Assembly (NCBI RefSeq): GCF_023093535.1
Contig: NZ_CP095757.1
Location: forward strand, 2,604,001 to 2,668,000
Direction: 5' to 3'
Length of the DNA stretch: 64,000 bases
DNA from: Halovivax limisalsi
GTDB lineage: Archaea > Halobacteriota > Halobacteria > Halobacteriales > Natrialbaceae
Shown here: positions 36,121 to 45,183 of the stretch, one piece after another
How the letters are laid out: every line of letters starts with the position of its first letter
How positions within the stretch are numbered: the first letter of the stretch is position 1
Made by a program: the position numbers and the translations under genes
The notes under the pieces: model-generated
Told to the model about the DNA's origin: nothing
Seen by the model: only the letters and a program-made list of their open reading frames with translations
Databases searched by the model: none

Positions 36121-36805
36121 GTCGACCACGTTCGACCCCCGGTTCTATGAACGACTCGGACTGGACGCGTCTGTTTCGCGCGACGATCGTCCCCCACTCT
36201 GCTAGGCCGGCCTCGATCCAGTCGGTCGAGAGACCGATCTGTTCGCCAAGGGCCGCGAGCTCGCGCGGGGATCGAAGCTCGAACCGTGCCGCCGCGTTGG
36301 CGCTCACCACGTACGGCGCGTCGTAGTGGTCGACCAATTCGACGAGTTTCCGAAGGGCCTGGAGGCTGCGGACACGCCGTCCGCCGCTCTCCCGCAACAC
36401 CGGCCCGAGGTCCACCTCGATCCGGACGCCGTTCTCGGCCGCCGCCTTCGCCACGACGTGATTCAGATCGCCCTCGTCGGCCATCGGCCGCGCGAGGACG
36501 TCCACCTTCTCGGATTCGACCGCGAATCGATTCATCGCCGGCGTCCCGCCCGCGACCGAGAGGACGGTCACCTCGGGACGGTAGTTTCCGATCGAGCCGC
36601 CGGCTTGCTGCGGCAAGTCGGCGTCGATCTCGACGCCGGGAACGACGTCGATCGCCGGGTCGACGGCCTCGAGCGCGGCTTCGACGGCAGCATTGCGAGC
36701 GCCGTCACGGAGGATCAGCCCGTCGTATCCCAGGGTCGTCGCCGTTTCGAGCGCGGCTTCGAGGGCCGCTGGGTCGTCCGGGTCGATCGCGACGGCCTCG
36801 TACAT
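36104..36805 (-). CDS. rnp3: Ribonuclease P protein component 3 (Rpp30)
   Basis: A 233-residue TIM-barrel RNase P protein. MYEAVAIDPD opens it, GYDGLILRDG and VVPGVEIDA follow, and VDVLARPMADEGDLNHVVAKAA and the RIEVDLGPVLRESGGRRVRS segment are Rpp30 landmarks. It pairs with Pop5 in the holoenzyme. An upstream GTG (VKITKALGF) is open in frame, but the ATG gives the usual family start. Confidence 0.9.
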   Translation of the reverse strand: MYEAVAIDPDDPAALEAALETATTLGYDGLILRDGARNAAVEAALEAVDPAIDVVPGVEIDADLPQQAGGSIGNYRPEVTVLSVAGGTPAMNRFAVESEKVDVLARPMADEGDLNHVVAKAAAENGVRIEVDLGPVLRESGGRRVRSLQALRKLVELVDHYDAPYVVSANAAARFELRSPRELAALGEQIGLSTDWIEAGLAEWGTIVARNRRVQSESFIEPGVERGRHEPDG

Positions 36806-36998
36806 ACGGGTCCGTCGGAACCCAAGCGCCTTGGTGATTTTCACTTCCCGGCCGCGTTCGAGGCGCGGGCCGTCGACCGGTATGTCCTGCAACGGTCGCG
36901 GGGCCCCACGATCACGGAGAACGGTCCGGCGAGATGGAACTAGAGGCGGGGCGAGAGACGGAGAAGTGAGATGGGTGCCGGGGAATTGGCGCGTCGAT

Positions 36999-37823
36999 TC
37001 AGTTCAGCATACTCTGGGCGACGGTCGCGAGCTGCCCGTTGTCCGCGTCGGCGAGGCGTTCGTCGCCGATCTTCAGGCGAAGCCGCGGCCGTCCCACGTC
37101 GATCGGGACCTTCTCGGTGTCGATCAGTCCCATGTCCTCCAGCTTGGTCTTCGTCCGACTGAACGTCGCCTTCGAGGCGATGCCGACGTCCTCGCCCCAC
37201 TTGCTGATGTCGTATAGCAGCGCCTCGTTCCGCGCGGCGAACAGCAGCGAGATCGTGACCTCGTCGAGGCCGTCGCCGTCGCCGCGTGCGGTCTCGAGCG
37301 AACCGAGGATCGTCGTGAAGTCGTCCTCGGCTTCGGGACTGATCTCCTCGGAGAGCGTGTTTCGCACGCGCGTGATCGGCGGCGTGCGGAGGCTGAACGG
37401 TTCGGCGTCGTCCCAGCGGCCGGCGTAGGTCTCGACCGTCGCGGAGACGAACTCCTCGTCGTCGGCCACCAGTCCGCCGACGCGATCGGCCGCGTGGACG
37501 ATCGCGACCACCGCGTCGTCGGTCACGAGCAGGGAGTTCTCGGGGGCTTCCTCGATCGTTCGCAGCTCGAGGCGACCGGCGTCGATCAGATCGGCCGCGT
37601 TACTCGCGACGATGAAGTCGTCCATGACGTCCTTGAGGGTTCGCTCGTCGGCGAGCATGTGAACCGTCGGCAGGTCGTCATCGTCGGCCGTCGCGACCGA
37701 GACGAAGTCCTCGATGGCGTCACGCGACGGATTGACCATGTAGACGTCCCCGGTGGCATCTTCTAGGACAGTTTTCACGATATCGTCGATCTGGGTGTTC
37801 AGTAAATTCGAGCTCGGTGCCAT
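36999..37823 (-). CDS. tbsP: Transcriptional regulator TbsP (DUF5821 family)
   Basis: A 274-residue regulator. The N-terminal domain MAPSSNLLNTQIDDIVKTVL, DVYMVNPSRDAIEDFV and LLVTDDAVVAIV is the DUF5821 core, and the C-terminal 100 residues form a winged helix (ARNEALLYDISKWGEDVGIA, then KATFSRTKTKLEDMGLI). In Haloferax this protein was named TbsP for suppressing trmB defects and tuning gluconeogenesis genes. The upstream 230 bp are AT-rich with several inverted repeats, consistent with autoregulation. Confidence 0.8.
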   Translation of the reverse strand: MAPSSNLLNTQIDDIVKTVLEDATGDVYMVNPSRDAIEDFVSVATADDDDLPTVHMLADERTLKDVMDDFIVASNAADLIDAGRLELRTIEEAPENSLLVTDDAVVAIVHAADRVGGLVADDEEFVSATVETYAGRWDDAEPFSLRTPPITRVRNTLSEEISPEAEDDFTTILGSLETARGDGDGLDEVTISLLFAARNEALLYDISKWGEDVGIASKATFSRTKTKLEDMGLIDTEKVPIDVGRPRLRLKIGDERLADADNGQLATVAQSMLN

Positions 37824-37898
37824 ACAGAAGTAAAAGATAGGGCCCTACTTAATTTTGATGGCCGCTCTCAAGCGGCAACACTCCCTCGGTTACCAATG

Positions 37899-37970
37899 AA
37901 AGGTACCGTTCCATTGGTTACTACTAACCAGTCCTAAATTCCGATAGTAACTGGAAAGAGAATAGCAGAC
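37899..37970. promoter_or_regulatory. AT-rich regulatory region with interleaved inverted repeats
   Basis: Between tbsP and the 38.08-kb gene GC drops sharply. GTTACCAATG is matched by CATTGGTTAC (9 of 10 pairing positions) about 13 nt later, overlapped by GGTTA-CTAC-TAACC and by CCAGT...ACTGG. These look like multiple binding sites for a dimeric regulator, possibly TbsP itself. Confidence 0.5.
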
Positions 37971-38031
37971 GGGTCGTCGAATCAAAGATTCTAGTAAGAT
38001 AATAAAACGTTGTTGGACTCAAGAAGGTAAC

Positions 38032-38052
38032 ACTATCGGATAGTTTTATATG
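38032..38052 (+). promoter_or_regulatory. Palindrome and TATA box of the 38.08-kb gene
   Basis: ACTATC-G-GATAGT is a perfect palindrome (38032-38044) fused to the TATA box TTTTATATG (38044-38052). An ATG follows 26 nt beyond the TATA end. Confidence 0.6.
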
Positions 38053-38077
38053 TGTTACGGCCAAATGCTCTGCTCGC

Positions 38078-38263
38078 ATGGGTGCCAACGACTATCACGT
38101 GCTCGAACGCGGTATGGAGCACGTACGTGGGTGGAACCGCCGTATCGACCGGATCGCCGACCGAGTGCCGGTACGGAAGCTGCGCTCGCCGTCCGGCGAC
38201 GCGTTCGATGCGTCAGTTCCACCCCTCGAAGCGAAGCGGGTTAGTTCGTACGGCGGTCCCTGA
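38078..38263 (+). CDS. Small basic protein of unknown function
   Basis: A 61-residue ORF, MGANDYHVLERGMEHVRGWN then RRIDRIADRVPVRKL. The first 45 codons have strong G/C at third positions and the reading is Arg/His-rich and helical; the last 15 codons lose that bias, so the protein may be truncated or have a replaced end. A TATA box with a palindrome is positioned correctly upstream. It converges on the CHAT protease gene. I recognise no family. Confidence 0.5.
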   Translation: MGANDYHVLERGMEHVRGWNRRIDRIADRVPVRKLRSPSGDAFDASVPPLEAKRVSSYGGP

Positions 38264-38375
38264 ACGGGTCTAGCGTCGCGCCGCACGGACGGACACGGAC
38301 GCTTCTGCGGTGAATCGGCGACTCTTACCGCGATTTCCGCCACCCGTTCTCCATCGACCGACGAGCGTCGGCTAC

Positions 38376-40586
38376 TCACTCCGTCAGTTTCGGCCAGAGA
38401 TCCTGTGACCAGTAGAGGTCGCCGTCGTAGATGACCGGCGCTTCGGATTCCGCGAGGAAGGTCACGAGTTCGTCCCGATCGAGGACGAAGTTCGACTCGT
38501 TCCCGCAGAGCGACGCGTACTCGTTTCCCGGCGTGTGCGGGAAGTAGTACGAACCGGTAAGCTGTGAGGAATAACACGAGAGCGTCAGCAAGTACCGGTC
38601 GGCGTCGTCCAGCGCTTCGAGGGTGATCGTCGTCGGGGTCCGATGCTCACCTTGCGTGAGGGTGTGGGTCCCGTCGCCGACGACGGCGTAGTCCTTTCCC
38701 ATCATGATCCGCCTGCGAGCGAGCCCCATCGCTCGCTCGAATCCGAAACCGTTGACGAGGAGCTTCGCGAACGTCGATCCCACCTTTACGGCGTGATCGT
38801 TGAGGACCTGCGTGAACGTCACGGCGCCGGCGACGCTTCCCCTCTCGACGAGCGTTCGCCCCTCGTGGAACGAGCCACAGGCGTTGAGGAAGAACGTCTC
38901 GACGTTACAGTCCTCGAGCGTCGCCGTCGAGAAGTATCCGTCCGGGCATCGGAGCCCCTCCTGCTCGCAGTGACCGATGTAGTGGACGAAATCGACGTTC
39001 GATTCGAATATCGACCGAAGATCCTCGGTCGAACAGCCCTCGCGCACGCGAACGTCCATAGAGAGGTCTTCCGATCGATTCCGGTAAATGTCGTAGACGT
39101 CGGCGTGTTCGCCGGCCATCTCCGGGTCGTTGAGGATCACGTAGATGACCGTCTCGTCGCTCGGAGTGTCGAGAAATTCGAGCCGGTTGTAGTAGGCCTG
39201 GGGTGAGGATTTGAAGACGTCGATCGGGACACCGGCTGCCAGCCAGCCGTGGGTCTTCCCGCTACGGAGTTCGGGTTTGACGATGTCTACGGACGCCACC
39301 TCGCCCGCCGACCGATACCCGCCACCGTCGGCTGCCGTCGGTCCAGCGGCGTCGCCGCCCCCAGCCGTCGATCCGGTGTCGTCCCGAGCGCTCGTCGGTG
39401 CGGGGTTCGTACCGTCCGCAGCCGGCTGGCCGGGTTCGTCGCCTCCCGATAGGTTCGAAGCGGTGTCGCCTCGATAGAAGTCGTCGAGCGATCGTTCGAC
39501 GAGCTCCTGGCCCTCCAGCGCGGACGTGCGCGGGAGGAAACACAACCCCATTCGATCGAGCAGGAACGGAAGAACGTCGGCCTGGGCCGGATCGGGGTCG
39601 ACGTACATCGAGAGATGCCACTCCGGCAACCGGTGTTCCAGGGCCTCGTAGGGCACGTCCAGGTAGGCGTCGAGTCGGTCCGCCGGTTCGGCGGCGTACA
39701 GCCGCTCCGTCTCGAGATCCAGCGCGTCGAGCAATCGAAGTTCCGTCAGGTTCGTCCCGTAGGGGCCGACGTTTCGGACCAGACAGTCGAGGAAGAAGAT
39801 CTTTCGCAGGAGGCGTTCGACGTCCCGCTCGAGGTCGGGGAGCGGCGAGAGGGCGAGTTCGCGATCCTGCTCCGGGAGCCGGAGGTGCGGTCGGTCCACC
39901 GCGGCCGTGCGGACCGACGCTTGCACGTAGTAGGCGAGCGGCGCCGTCACGAAGATGGCGTCGAAGGCCTCCGGGACCAGCAGTTCGACGCCCGGCGCGG
40001 GCCGGTGGGTCGCGATCGACTCCGGCACGTCGAACGAGTCGCCGAGTTCGAGCAACGGCGGGTGCCCGCGAAGCGTGGGGTAGGACCGATCGGGACCCTG
40101 GGTCTTGTGCGACGACGAGAGATACGAGATCGCGCGTGCGAGCCCGGGAGGCGTCTCAGGGATCGTGATCGTTCCGGCCGGGAACTCGTGACGGCTCCGG
40201 AATCCGAGCAGCAGCGAGGTGGATCGATCGAGCGAGACGACGACCGACTCGTAGTCCGGCGTCCGTTCGATGCGGAGGCCGCCGTCGACCCGGACGTAGG
40301 TCTTGATCTCGGTGTCGACGTCGATCAGGTACTCCCCGCTCGGAAGTTCGAGCGAGCGACCGGCCGGGTCGAGTTCGTGCTGCGTGCCCGTCTCCAGCGA
40401 GCGGACGTAGACGACCGCGTGGGGAAACCGTAGCTCCGAGGCCGTGGCCTCGATGACAGCGTCTACGGGTCGCTGAATCTCCGCGTCGGTCGACCGAACG
40501 TCGCCCAGATCGCCGCTGACGAGCAGTTCCGTCGTGTCGGTGTCGACGATGCGGAGGGAGTCGGCTGCCACCTCCCACTCGATCAT
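38376..40586 (-). CDS. CHAT-domain cysteine protease-like protein
   Basis: A 736-residue protein. Residues 1-365 form a domain I do not recognise, rich in beta strands early (LPSGEYLIDVDTEIKTYVRV) and helices later. A Gly/Asp/Thr linker spans about 370-428. The C-terminal part is a caspase-like CHAT domain: His539 in VHYIGHCEQEG and Cys570 in FFLNACGSFHEG, preceded by IYVILNDPEMAG and followed by AGAVTFTQVLNDHAVKVG. The usual His-Gly is His-Cys here. No membrane segment or TPR is seen. CHAT proteases are often effectors activated by a sensor domain. Its promoter is divergent from glyA. Confidence 0.75.
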   Translation of the reverse strand: MIEWEVAADSLRIVDTDTTELLVSGDLGDVRSTDAEIQRPVDAVIEATASELRFPHAVVYVRSLETGTQHELDPAGRSLELPSGEYLIDVDTEIKTYVRVDGGLRIERTPDYESVVVSLDRSTSLLLGFRSRHEFPAGTITIPETPPGLARAISYLSSSHKTQGPDRSYPTLRGHPPLLELGDSFDVPESIATHRPAPGVELLVPEAFDAIFVTAPLAYYVQASVRTAAVDRPHLRLPEQDRELALSPLPDLERDVERLLRKIFFLDCLVRNVGPYGTNLTELRLLDALDLETERLYAAEPADRLDAYLDVPYEALEHRLPEWHLSMYVDPDPAQADVLPFLLDRMGLCFLPRTSALEGQELVERSLDDFYRGDTASNLSGGDEPGQPAADGTNPAPTSARDDTGSTAGGGDAAGPTAADGGGYRSAGEVASVDIVKPELRSGKTHGWLAAGVPIDVFKSSPQAYYNRLEFLDTPSDETVIYVILNDPEMAGEHADVYDIYRNRSEDLSMDVRVREGCSTEDLRSIFESNVDFVHYIGHCEQEGLRCPDGYFSTATLEDCNVETFFLNACGSFHEGRTLVERGSVAGAVTFTQVLNDHAVKVGSTFAKLLVNGFGFERAMGLARRRIMMGKDYAVVGDGTHTLTQGEHRTPTTITLEALDDADRYLLTLSCYSSQLTGSYYFPHTPGNEYASLCGNESNFVLDRDELVTFLAESEAPVIYDGDLYWSQDLWPKLTE

Positions 40587-40704
40587 TCGGATGCATCCAT
40601 GGAATCGGAGACAATTAGTTGTATCGAAGAAGGGTTCACCGTTCGAACCGTTCGAAAGCCCGTCGAAAGGTACACTTATGGAGCGGCCCGGTCGCTGTTC
40701 GACT

Positions 40705-41952
40705 ATGGACCACGAGGTCACCAGGACCGCCGATCCGGCGGTCGCCGACGCGCTCGAGGCAGAGATCGATCGCCAGCGCTCGTCGCTACAGATGATCGCG
40801 AGCGAGAATCACGTCAGCGAGGCGGTGCTCGACGCCCAGGGGAGCGTCCTGACGAACAAGTACGCCGAGGGCTACCCGGGCGCGCGCTACTACGGGGGCT
40901 GCGAACACGCCGACACGGTCGAGAACCTCGCCATCGAGCGCGCGAAAGAACTCTTCGGCGCCGAGCACGTCAACGTGCAACCCCACTCCGGCACGCAGGC
41001 CAACCAGGCCGTCTACTACGCGATGCTCGACCCCGGCGACAAGATCCTCTCGCTCGATCTCAATCACGGCGGCCACCTCAGCCACGGCCACCCCGCGAAC
41101 TTCACCGGCCAGCTCTACGAGGTCGAGCAGTACGAGGTCGATCCCGAAACGGGCTACCTCGACTACGACGGCCTGGCCGAGCAGGCGGCCGCGTTCGAAC
41201 CCGACATCATCGTCTCGGGCTACTCCGCGTACCCGCGCGAGGTCGAGTGGACGGAGATCCAGGCCGTCGCCGACGAGGTCGGCGCGCTCCACCTGGCCGA
41301 CATCGCCCACATCACGGGCCTCGTCGCCGCCGGCGTCCACGACTCGCCGGTCGGGATCGCGGACTTCGTGACCGGCAGCACGCACAAGACCATCCGCGCC
41401 GGTCGCGGCGGGATCGTGATGACGAGCGAGGCGTACGCCGACGACGTCGATTCGGCCGTCTTCCCCGGCGGCCAGGGCGGACCGCTCATGCACAACATCG
41501 CGGGCAAGGCCGTCGGCTTCGGCGAGGCGCTCGAACCCGAGTTCGAGGAGTACGCCCGACAGACCGTGGCCAACGCGAGGGCGCTCGGCGAGTCGCTCTC
41601 CGAGCGCGGCTTCTCGCTCGTCTCCGGGGGCACGGACAATCACCTCGTCCTCGTCGACCTCCGCGACTCGCACCCAGATACCTCCGGCGGCGACGCGGAG
41701 GACGCCCTCGAAGCGGCGAACGTCGTCCTCAACGCGAACACGGTCCCCGGCGAGACGCGCAGTCCGTTCGACCCGAGCGGCATCCGCGCGGGCACCCCAG
41801 CGCTTACGACGCGCGGGTTCGACGAGGACGACGCCCGCCTCGTCGGCGACCTGATCGCCCGCGTCGTCGACGCCCCCGAGGACGAATCCGTCCGGGAGTC
41901 GGTCCGCGAGGACGTCGAGACGCTCTGTGCGGAGAATCCGCTCTACGAGTGA
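40705..41952 (+). CDS. glyA: Serine hydroxymethyltransferase
   Basis: A 415-residue PLP enzyme converting serine and tetrahydropterin to glycine and methylene-tetrahydropterin. LQMIASENHVSEAVL and KYAEGYPGARYYGGCEHAD bind substrate; the PLP lysine is in TGSTHKTIRAGRGG; HLADIAHITGLVAAG holds the PLP aspartate and histidine. CACTTATGG about 28 nt upstream is the TATA element. It precedes folD, the next enzyme of one-carbon metabolism, on the same strand after 213 bp. Confidence 0.95.
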   Translation: MDHEVTRTADPAVADALEAEIDRQRSSLQMIASENHVSEAVLDAQGSVLTNKYAEGYPGARYYGGCEHADTVENLAIERAKELFGAEHVNVQPHSGTQANQAVYYAMLDPGDKILSLDLNHGGHLSHGHPANFTGQLYEVEQYEVDPETGYLDYDGLAEQAAAFEPDIIVSGYSAYPREVEWTEIQAVADEVGALHLADIAHITGLVAAGVHDSPVGIADFVTGSTHKTIRAGRGGIVMTSEAYADDVDSAVFPGGQGGPLMHNIAGKAVGFGEALEPEFEEYARQTVANARALGESLSERGFSLVSGGTDNHLVLVDLRDSHPDTSGGDAEDALEAANVVLNANTVPGETRSPFDPSGIRAGTPALTTRGFDEDDARLVGDLIARVVDAPEDESVRESVREDVETLCAENPLYE

Positions 41953-42165
41953 TCCGGGTCTGAACGGCGGCTCCGACGGGTAGTACGGTCGCGACGGATG
42001 AGTCGGCCACGACGAGTTCCGTTCGGTCTCCGTCGCCGTGTTCGGTCTCCGTCGTCACAATCAGACGGAGGTCCGAGACGAACCGATGCCAACGCGAGAG
42101 CCGGTCGCCCGCCGATTCGACGGGGCTTCGACAGTATCATTACCGTGCCAGTCCGCCGCCCTAGT

Positions 42166-43059
42166 ATGACGGATATCATCGACGGGAACGCGGTCGCCGA
42201 CGAGATCAAATCGGGGCTCGAAGGCGCGATCGAAACCCTGGCCGACGCGGGCGCGCGGCCCGGACTCGCGACCGTCCTGATGGGCGACGATCCGGCGAGT
42301 CAGACCTACGTGAACATGAAACAGCGTGACTGCGAGGAGGTGGGCATCGAGGGGCGCCACGTCGACGTCGACGGCGACGCACCGCCCGAGAGGCTGTACG
42401 AGCAGATCGACGCGCTGAACGACGATCCCGATATTCACGGCTACCTCGTCCAGGATCCGACGCCGGACCACGTCGATTACCGGGACGTGATCCGCCGGAT
42501 CGCCCCCGAGAAGGACGTCGACGGCTTCCACCCGGAGAACGTCGGCCGACTGGTAGCCGGCGACGCCCGGTTTCGTCCCTGCACGCCCCACGGCGTCCAG
42601 AAGCTCCTCCAGGCGTACGACGTCGAGACAGAGGGCGCGGACGTGACCATCGTCGGCCGCTCGCGCATCGTCGGCAAGCCGCTCGCGAACCTGCTGGTCC
42701 AGAAGGCCGACGACGGCAACGCCACCGTGACGGTCTGTCACTCCCGAACGGAGGACCTCGCCGAGAAGACGCGCAACGCGGATATCCTCGTCGCCGCCGT
42801 CGGCGTTCCCGAACTGGTTGACGGCCCGATGGTCAGCGAGGGAACGGTCGTGATCGACGTCGGGATCAACCGCGTCGAGGACGACACCGAGAAGGGCTAC
42901 GAACTCGTCGGCGACGTCGACTTCAAGAGCGTGAAATCCAAGGCGAGCCTGATAACGCCCGTTCCCGGCGGTGTGGGGCCGATGACCCGCGCGATGTTAC
43001 TCTACAACACAGTGAAGGCCGCGAGCGTGCAGGAGGGTGTCGCCGTCGACCTGCCCTGA
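42166..43059 (+). CDS. folD: Bifunctional methylene-THF dehydrogenase/methenyl-THF cyclohydrolase
   Basis: A 297-residue FolD. The catalytic YVNMKQRD (Tyr/Lys) is near residue 46, VQDPTPDHVD and the DVDGFHPENVGRL loop follow, and the Rossmann motif VGRSRIVGKPLANLL binds NAD(P). The C-terminal VGINRVED and TPVPGGVGPMT are typical. Some haloarchaea use folate-type one-carbon carriers, and glyA next door supports this. Confidence 0.95.
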   Translation: MTDIIDGNAVADEIKSGLEGAIETLADAGARPGLATVLMGDDPASQTYVNMKQRDCEEVGIEGRHVDVDGDAPPERLYEQIDALNDDPDIHGYLVQDPTPDHVDYRDVIRRIAPEKDVDGFHPENVGRLVAGDARFRPCTPHGVQKLLQAYDVETEGADVTIVGRSRIVGKPLANLLVQKADDGNATVTVCHSRTEDLAEKTRNADILVAAVGVPELVDGPMVSEGTVVIDVGINRVEDDTEKGYELVGDVDFKSVKSKASLITPVPGGVGPMTRAMLLYNTVKAASVQEGVAVDLP

Positions 43060-43212
43060 CACCGCCCCGTCCGGCAACGCTGGTCGTCGCTACCGTCGTG
43101 GCGTCATCGTAGCCGGCACCGGTCGCCGGGTAGCCGGGTGCCGACCGCGTCGGTCGGCCGACAGCGTTCCGGCAAACACAGCTATTTCCCGTTTCGGGCC
43201 CCACTAGAGGGT

Positions 43213-43830
43213 ATGAGCGACGAATCGATACCCGTCAGTGCGGAGCCGCCAGAGAGCCCGATGCGGACGACCGGCACAGATCACGTCACGATCTGGGGAT
43301 CGAACGCCGAGGACACGATCGCGTTCTACCGCGACGTGCTGGGGATGCCGCTGGTGCTTCGCCAGCCCAACCTCGACGACCCCTCCCAGACGCACCTGTT
43401 CTTCGACACCGGCGACGGTCGCATCATCACGTTCTTCGTCGGAGATCGGCCCTCGAATCCACGACGGCAGGGCGGCGGCGTCGGCTCGGTCCACCACCTC
43501 GCGTTCCGGTTCGACCCGGAGCGATTCGAGGAGGTCATGGCGGCGCTGGACGACGTCGGACGCGGCTACAACGTCTTCGACCGGGGCATCTTCCAGTCGC
43601 TGTACACCCACGACCAGGACGGCCTGGTGATCGAACTCACCACCGACAAGTACGAGGTGCCCGACGACCGCCGGGGTGAAGTCCTGGCGACCGCCCAGCG
43701 ACTCAGGGAGGAAGACGGCGCGGACTACGCGATGGATCGCCACCTCGAAGCCGCCCTCGAAGAGCTCGGCATCGAGGTGACGCGCCACGAACTGCCCGAC
43801 GCGGCGACCGGGGTCGGCGGCGTCGAGTAA
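43213..43830 (+). CDS. VOC family protein (glyoxalase/dioxygenase superfamily)
   Basis: A 205-residue protein. TGTDHVTIWGSNAEDTIAFY with HLFFDTGDGRIITFF form the first beta-alpha-beta-beta-beta unit, and GSVHHLAFRFDPERF with QDGLVIELTTD the second. His, His and Glu at the VOC metal positions are present, as in ring-cleavage dioxygenases and fosfomycin-type enzymes. The last 45 residues are a helical extension. Substrate unknown; monocistronic. Confidence 0.82.
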   Translation: MSDESIPVSAEPPESPMRTTGTDHVTIWGSNAEDTIAFYRDVLGMPLVLRQPNLDDPSQTHLFFDTGDGRIITFFVGDRPSNPRRQGGGVGSVHHLAFRFDPERFEEVMAALDDVGRGYNVFDRGIFQSLYTHDQDGLVIELTTDKYEVPDDRRGEVLATAQRLREEDGADYAMDRHLEAALEELGIEVTRHELPDAATGVGGVE

Positions 43831-43847
43831 GGCGACGACCGACGGCA

Positions 43848-44570
43848 TTACAGGGTCGCCGACAGCGTTTCGAGGTCGGCTTCGACGTCCGCGAGGGTGG
43901 CACCCCCGTCCCCTCGAATCGCGCTCCCGAGGGTCCGACAGGCGGTCAGCAACCGTTCGGCCGTCTCCGGGTCGATCTCGCCGTCGAGATGGTCCACCCT
44001 GACGGCGTGGTCGTCGAGGCGCTGTGCGAGGTCGGTGATCGCCGGGTCGGCCGACCGCTCGGCGGTCCACTTCCGGATGTCGCGGCGGTAGTCACGGACC
44101 GTCCGGGCGACGGCCAGGCCGCGAGCGCCGGCGAACGAAGCGGGGAGTTCGTCGGCCGGCGGTCGCTCGCCCGCATCGACCGAGCGGAGCAAGGAGAGGA
44201 CGTACAGTTCCTCGTCTTCCGTCAGCGTGCGTTTCGAGGACGCGATCGCGGCGGCGTAGCGCAGTTCGAGGGCCCCGACGTACGTCTCGTCCACGGGGCG
44301 TACCGTTCCCTCCGATACGAATCCCCGGCGGGCGACGTACTCCCGACACGCTTGGCCGGCTCGCGTCGCCAGCTCGTCGGTCGACGACTCGGCGGCGTCC
44401 TGCCGGATGGGCTGTAAGTCGAGCGTCGCCGCCGCGTCGGTCTGCAGTTCGGGGTCGTCCGTGGCGACGCTCCGGGGACTCCCGCACGCCGGACACGCGA
44501 TCTCGCCCGTCCGGCCGTAGGACCAGCGCGTTCCGCACTCGCGACACTCCCGTTTCCCGCGCACCTTCAT
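43848..44570 (-). CDS. TFIIB-type zinc ribbon protein (DUF7117-like)
   Basis: A 240-residue haloarchaeal protein. A zinc ribbon at the N-terminus (CRECGTRW and CPACGSP, residues 9-33) is followed by an alpha-helical body (ATRAGQACREYVARRG, DEELYVLSLLRSVDAG, RTVRDYRRDIRKWTAE) without recognisable catalytic residues. The family looks like a nucleic-acid or protein binding adaptor. Convergent with the VOC gene; divergent from the 44.8-kb gene. Confidence 0.75.
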   Translation of the reverse strand: MKVRGKRECRECGTRWSYGRTGEIACPACGSPRSVATDDPELQTDAAATLDLQPIRQDAAESSTDELATRAGQACREYVARRGFVSEGTVRPVDETYVGALELRYAAAIASSKRTLTEDEELYVLSLLRSVDAGERPPADELPASFAGARGLAVARTVRDYRRDIRKWTAERSADPAITDLAQRLDDHAVRVDHLDGEIDPETAERLLTACRTLGSAIRGDGGATLADVEADLETLSATL

Positions 44571-44853
44571 GCCAGTCCGTAGGACCGGGACGCAGAAATG
44601 TGCCCCGACCGGCGGTGGGCGCCCGACCAACCGACGAGCCGACCGTCCCGACTGGGCAATCGTTTTACGCTCCGCGAACGATAGGTGCCGTCGATGACAC
44701 GGAGCGCCCACACTCCTGATCGAGAAATTCTCCGCCGCTGATAGCACACCGACCGATCCACCGGTCGCCGTCGATCGCTCGAATGGCAGCGACGCCGTCG
44801 AACTCGCTCTCGGCACCACCGAACACACGCTCACAGCGGCCTGTGCCCGACGG

Positions 44854-45183
44854 TTGCGCGCCGAGCTCGCGGACGCGCTGAGCGAGAAACGGGAGTTCGC
44901 CAGGACGGTCGGTCGGCACCGGTCCGACGGGACGTACGTCGTCGAGCGTCGCGGGGCCAGTTCGAGCGGGCACCGCAAAGTGTTCGACTCGTTCGAGGCC
45001 CTTCGGTCGCTGTACCGATCGCTTCCCGAACGCGTCCGCGCGTCGGACCTCGACCGGGACGGCCTGACCGGGAGTCGACGACACGCGGTCCTCTGGCACT
45101 TCGTCGAGCACCCGGCCTTCGAGTGTGATCGAATCGCGAGACAACCGCTCACCGTCGTAAAGCGGGGTGACCGAGTCGAGTAG
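44854..45183 (+). CDS. DUF7528-like small protein with a doubtful start
   Basis: A 109-residue reading from a TTG: LRAELADALSEKREFARTVG, then HRKVFDSFEALRSLYRSLPE and GLTGSRRHAVLWHFVEHPAF, which I recall as a haloarchaeal family (DUF7528). Coding character continues upstream in frame (ELALGTTEHTLTAACARRL) to about 44700, but no ATG or GTG exists there. The well-placed ATG at 44694, about 28 nt after a TTTTACG TATA element, is in the other frame and stops after 15 codons. Either one base has been inserted near the start (frameshift) or a non-standard codon such as CTG at 44716 is used. Confidence 0.6.
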   Translation: MRAELADALSEKREFARTVGRHRSDGTYVVERRGASSSGHRKVFDSFEALRSLYRSLPERVRASDLDRDGLTGSRRHAVLWHFVEHPAFECDRIARQPLTVVKRGDRVE

